Source: Schistosoma mansoni (Eukaryota; Platyhelminthes; Trematoda; Strigeidida; Schistosomatidae). From it: a DNA stretch of 64,000 nucleotides. Where the stretch lies: the NCBI RefSeq assembly GCF_000237925.1, contig NC_031499.1, positions 2,733,316 to 2,797,315 of the forward strand, read 5' to 3'. The notes beneath the pieces are model-generated. The model saw only the letters and a list, made by a program, of their open reading frames with translations, ran no database searches and had not been told where the DNA came from. Both the position numbers and the translations under genes were made by a program. Shown in pieces: positions 59,818 through 64,000 of the stretch (its first letter is position 1; each line of letters starts with the position of its first letter).

Positions 59818-60139
59818 CGATTAGTAGAATGTCATTTTTTTAATAAGTATATCACTGTTTTCTAACATCTACAGACTCAAAATCTTATAAGATACCTAAA
59901 TCCATTGATTAATCATGCAAAATGTATTTATATATTGATGTATTATTATTTATTTTTCACAGGCTATACATTTACAAATACTGTTTCCGAATCGAACAAG
60001 ACAGGGCTAAGAACTTTTCTTGATTATTTCTATATTGTGTACTGTAACATAATCCATTTTACATATTAAATCAATCTTATTTTTGTGTTAAGTAGTATGT
60101 TGTATAAGCGTGTCATTTGGTTACAAATAACGAATGATT
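59818..60139. other. Nothing recognised
   Basis: Short AT-rich spacer between two retroelement pieces. Confidence 0.4.
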
Positions 60140-60480
60140 TTTCTCTGACAACTTGTTATGTTACATTCGATACATAAGCCATACTCAAAAAGATTTATCC
60201 CTACATTTTCGTGAACACGTATCAAGATGGTTGGCCAAAGGAGTCACGAAATCTACTAACAGAGCCATCCTTTCTCACTTGGTAGATAGTGAACATCGTA
60301 TTAAAATAGATAAAGCTTTCTCTGTTTTATATCAGGTTACAAAACGTCTATCTAAAGGAGCTAGATTTTAGCTGCTCTACATAGCTGAAGACATCAGGAT
60401 CAACTCCAGAAAACTAAACATATGTATCGACAAGATGTATATCCAGTCTCTATTTTTACCTTGGTGCACGACTAGATCAT
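60140..60480 (+). mobile_element. Penelope-like element, GIY-YIG end
   Basis: Encodes YISHTQKDLSLHFREH and SRWLAKGVTKSTNRAILSHL, then RLSKGARF and a broken continuation (CIDKMYIQSLFLPW). The pattern Y-I-x-H-T-x-K-x-L-x-x-x-F-R-E-H is that of the GIY-YIG endonuclease at the C-terminus of Penelope-like retroelements. The reverse transcriptase part is absent, so the copy is truncated. Confidence 0.6.
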
Positions 60481-61291
60481 TAGAGACCTATACTAGGTAT
60501 AATAAACTTCTTAACTCCCCTCTTTCAATCCCTTTCGCGCTGACATCTTTCTTAATCTATAAATTCATTTTCCCAATTCATGTGAATTCTTTCTTATCAT
60601 AATTACTTTGATCAGAGTTCTCTTATGACATATTATACTCACGCATTCTATTATTATTATAACTACGATGACAAAATTCTCGTACTATGCATATTGTTCA
60701 CACGATTTATTATCTTACTATCATATTGACCATAACTTAACACTTTACTACGATCCACTTTGACCTTTCTAGTTTCCAAATAACACAATTCTGGAGTATT
60801 TATGTTGTAACAGATGCAAACGTTCAGCATTTTCAACATATGACATTGTCAAATTCATGAATGCATGGACATCAAAAACATACAATTGATAAGTTGTTCA
60901 GTAAAGAGATCTCTTTTCGGTGACCTACTAATTATCTTCACTAATGTAACAGCATTTTATTAAATTACATTCAATAATTCGATCTCTTTTGTAGATCACT
61001 TGCTGTTAATTTTGCTTATGCCTTTCATCTTTATTACCTTCCTTTTCGATTTTTTTGTGTATTATGCTATATTACTTGTTACTATTCAGTAGCTAATGCA
61101 TTGTCAATCATTTTTCAGAATATAGCCATAGATGCCATACATAGTTACAGGATGTTTAAATGAACTTTTGACTATCATTTCAGTTCTTAAATCTTTAAAG
61201 TATTTTAACAGTTACTTTCACTTATCATGTATTCAGGTATGGTTTGTTTGACTTTAATAGTCTGAATATCTTATGTTCATAGGTCTCATTT
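60481..61291. other. Nothing recognised
   Basis: AT-rich. No exon or repeat identified. Confidence 0.4.
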
Positions 61292-64000
61292 AACTCCGCC
61301 TGTAGCTCCTCTGGGGGTTACTGCCGGTCCCAAGCCCGAGTAAAGGAGGAGGGTTGGGCATGGGGTTAGTGACCCCATCCCGTAGAAAATCAACTCGCTA
61401 AAAAAACGCTAACCAGAAAAAATCATTCAAACCATTCAAACTCTGCCCTGGGAGTTGAAGGAATAATGACGTCTCATGATGAAAGCCGAAATTCTTCGGA
61501 AGTCACGAGACCGATGCACCTTCTAACAACCAGAGCAATACTCTTTATAGGTACATGGAACCTCCGGACAATGTGGGAGACAGGAAGAGTCTTCCAAATT
61601 GCTGCAGAAATGAGAAAATACAACCTGGAGGTGCTTGGAATCAGTGAGACACATTGGACGCAGGTTGGACAACAACGACTGTCTTCAGGAGAACTTCTGT
61701 TATACTCCGGTCATGAAGAAGAAAATGCCCCACATACACAAGGAGTTGCATTGATGCTGTCCAGAAAAGCACAAAATGCACTTATTGGATGGGAATCTCA
61801 TGGACCAAGGATCATCAAAGCCTCCTTCAAAACAAAGAGAGAGGGCATTACAATGAACGTCATCCAATGCTATGCGCCTACCAACGACTACGATGAAGAC
61901 TCTCAAGATCAATTCTACGATAGGCTGCAGTCGATCTTCGAGAAGTGCCCAACCAAGGACCTGACCATTCTAATGGGAGATTTCAATACCAAGGTTGGAA
62001 TGGACAACACTGGATACGAAGACGTCATGGAACGACATGGACTGGGAGAAAGGAACGGAAATGGTGAGAGATTTGCAAACCTATGTGCCTTCAATAAACT
62101 GGTCATAGGGGGCACCATATTCCCACACATAAACATACACAAAGCCACTTGGATTTCACCGGATCACACTATACAGAATCAAATCGACCATATCTGCATC
62201 AATAAAAAGTTCAGGAGGACGATGGAGGATGTGAGAACCAGAAGAGGAGCTGATATAGCATCCGATCATCATTTGCTGGTCGCCAAGATGAAACTAAAAC
62301 TTAAGAAGCACTGGACAACGGCGCGGACAACATCACAAAAGTTTAATACTGCCTTTCTTCGAGGTGCTGACAAATTCAACATAGCCCTCAGCAACAGGTT
62401 CGAGGCCTTTCATGATCTACTCAATGGAGAGGGAACGACCATGGAGAGCAACTGGAAAGGTATCAAGGAGGCAATCGTTTCAACATGTCAGGAGGTTCTG
62501 GGCCAAGAGAAGCGCCATCACAAGGAATGGATCACTGTTGGTATACTGGATAAAATTGAAGAAAGAAGGAAGAAGAAGGCAGCAATCAATATCAGCCGAA
62601 CAAGAGCGGAAAAAGCCAAGGCACAAGCCGAATACACAGAGGCAAACAAGCAAGTGAAGAGGAGCATCAGAACCGACAAACGTAAATATGTGGAAGATTT
62701 AGCGATGACAGCGGAAAAGGCTGCAAGAGAGGGAAACATGAGACAACTGTATGATACAACAAGGAAACTTGCTGGAAATTACCGTAAGCCAGAAAGACCA
62801 GCGAAAAGCAAGGAAGGCAAAGTAATCACCGACATTGAAGAACAACGAAACAGGTGGGTAGAACACTTCAAAGAACTCTTGAATCGACCAGCTCCACTAA
62901 ACCCACCCAACATCGAAGCAGCACCCACAGACCTCCCAATCGATATTGGCCCACCAACAATTGAAGAGATCAGCATGGCCATTAGACAAATCAAGAGCGG
63001 CGAAGCAGCGGGACCAGACAACATCCCGGCAGAGGCACTGAAAGCAAATGTAGCAGCAACTGCCATGACACTCCACATCCTCTTCAGTAAGATTTGGGAT
63101 GAAGAACAAGTGCCAAAAGACTGGAAAGAAGGACTTCTGATCAAGATGCCAAAGAAAGGCGATCTCAGCAAGTGCGACAACTACAGGGGCATCACTCTCC
63201 TCTCAATACCAGGAAAAGTCTTCAATAGAGTATTGTTAAACAGGATGAAGGATTCCGTGGACGCCCAACTTCGAGATCAACAAGCTGGATTTCGTAAGGA
63301 TAGATCGTGCACAGATCAAATCGCAACTCTACGTATCATTGTGGAACAATCAATCGAATGGAATTCATCACTCTACATCAACTTCATTGACTACGAGAAG
63401 GCATTCTATAGCGTGGACAGGACGACACTATGGAGGCTTCTTCGACATTACGGCGTGCCTGAGAAGATAGTCAATATCATACGGAACTCCTATGATGGAC
63501 TAAACTGCCAAATCGTCCACGGAGGTCAGCTCACCGACTCGTTTGAAGTAAAGACCAATGTTAGGCAAGGTTGCTTACTCTCACCCTTTCTCTTTCTCCT
63601 GGTGATCGACTGGATCATGAAGACGTCAACAACTGGAGGAAATCACGGGATACAGTGGACAGGCAGGATGCAGCTTGACGACTTAGACTTCGCGGATGAT
63701 CTGGCTCTTCTATCACAAACGCAACAACAAATGCAGGAGAAAACGACCAGTGCAGCAGCAGCCTCAGCAGCAGTAGGTCTCAATATAAACAAAGGGAAAA
63801 GCAAGACTCTCCGATACAATACAATATGCACCAATCAAATTACACTTGACGGAGAAGCTTTGGAGGATATGGAAACCTTTACATATCTGGGCAGCATCAT
63901 TGATGAACACGGTGGGTCTGATGCAGATGTGAGGGCGCGGATTGGCAAAGCAAGAGCAGCATACTTACAACTGAAGAACATCTGGAACTCAAAACAATTG
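61292..64000 (+). mobile_element. SR2-type (RTE clade) LINE, 5' complete, open to window edge
   Basis: The 5' leader (aactccgcctgtagctcc) matches the copy at 23492. From the ATG at 61466 one frame stays open for 845 codons to the last base, without stop. Domains: apurinic endonuclease (GTWNLRTMWETG, GISETHWTQ, YAPTND, GDFNTKVG, SDHHLLV; about residues 30-290) and reverse transcriptase ([47 protein letters not shown]), continuing to FTYLGSIIDEHGGSDADVRA. Motif A reads [13 protein letters not shown] where the other copy has FDSVDR. The 3' end lies beyond the window. Confidence 0.93.

Noticed and set aside
61700-63834. Several minus-strand open frames
   Set aside because: All are shadows of the long + strand LINE frame starting at 61466.
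1-64000. CRISPR array, bacterial operon or prophage
   Set aside because: The window has spliced genes and eukaryotic retroelements; no regularly spaced short repeats were seen.

Overview
The window looks like nuclear DNA of a blood fluke (Schistosoma or a close trematode). The sequence is AT-rich, its genes are broken into small exons by introns of 60 bases to several kilobases, and the space between is packed with schistosome-type repeats: RTE-clade LINEs of the SR2 type, a Merlin DNA transposon, a Penelope-like element, and tRNA-like SINEs that carry hammerhead ribozymes (the S-alpha type). I cannot name the species.

Two host genes can be assembled. (1) On the + strand, 14 exons from 14197 to 37030 encode an arginyl-tRNA synthetase, closest to the mitochondrial enzyme (RARS2). 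Its signature HLGH motif, the altered KMSKS region (MSTRKGEG) and the anticodon-binding helical domain all lie in joined exons whose phases agree. The extreme N-terminus was not found. (2) On the - strand, six exons from 57714 down to 43238 encode the C-terminal 1133 residues of a single-pass membrane protein: an extracellular part, one LDL-receptor class A domain, a membrane helix followed by five arginines, and a very long low-complexity cytoplasmic tail. The order LDLa-membrane helix resembles NETO/LEV-10 receptor-auxiliary proteins. Its 5' exons lie beyond 57714. The two genes converge, with about 6.2 kb of repeats and one 200-base assembly gap between their stop codons.

Region by region: 1-14190 holds repeats, decayed LINE ends and a 791-bp element with long terminal inverted repeats. 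14197-37030 is the synthetase gene, with introns holding a 5'-complete but 3'-truncated SR2 LINE, a gag fossil, a fold-back element and several SINEs. 37031-43237 is intergenic and holds a perfect 60-bp inverted repeat flush with the gap, a LINE end and hammerhead SINEs. 43238-57714 is the membrane-protein gene, with Merlin, SINE and LTR-like pieces in its introns. 57715-64000 holds an inverted SINE pair, a LINE end, a Penelope GIY-YIG end and a second SR2 LINE whose single reading frame stays open for 845 codons to the window edge.

The most interesting system is the set of hammerhead ribozymes. At least eight motifs occur in three different tRNA-like repeat families, all with the same minimal stem III plan (two base pairs and a tetraloop) but different stems I and II.
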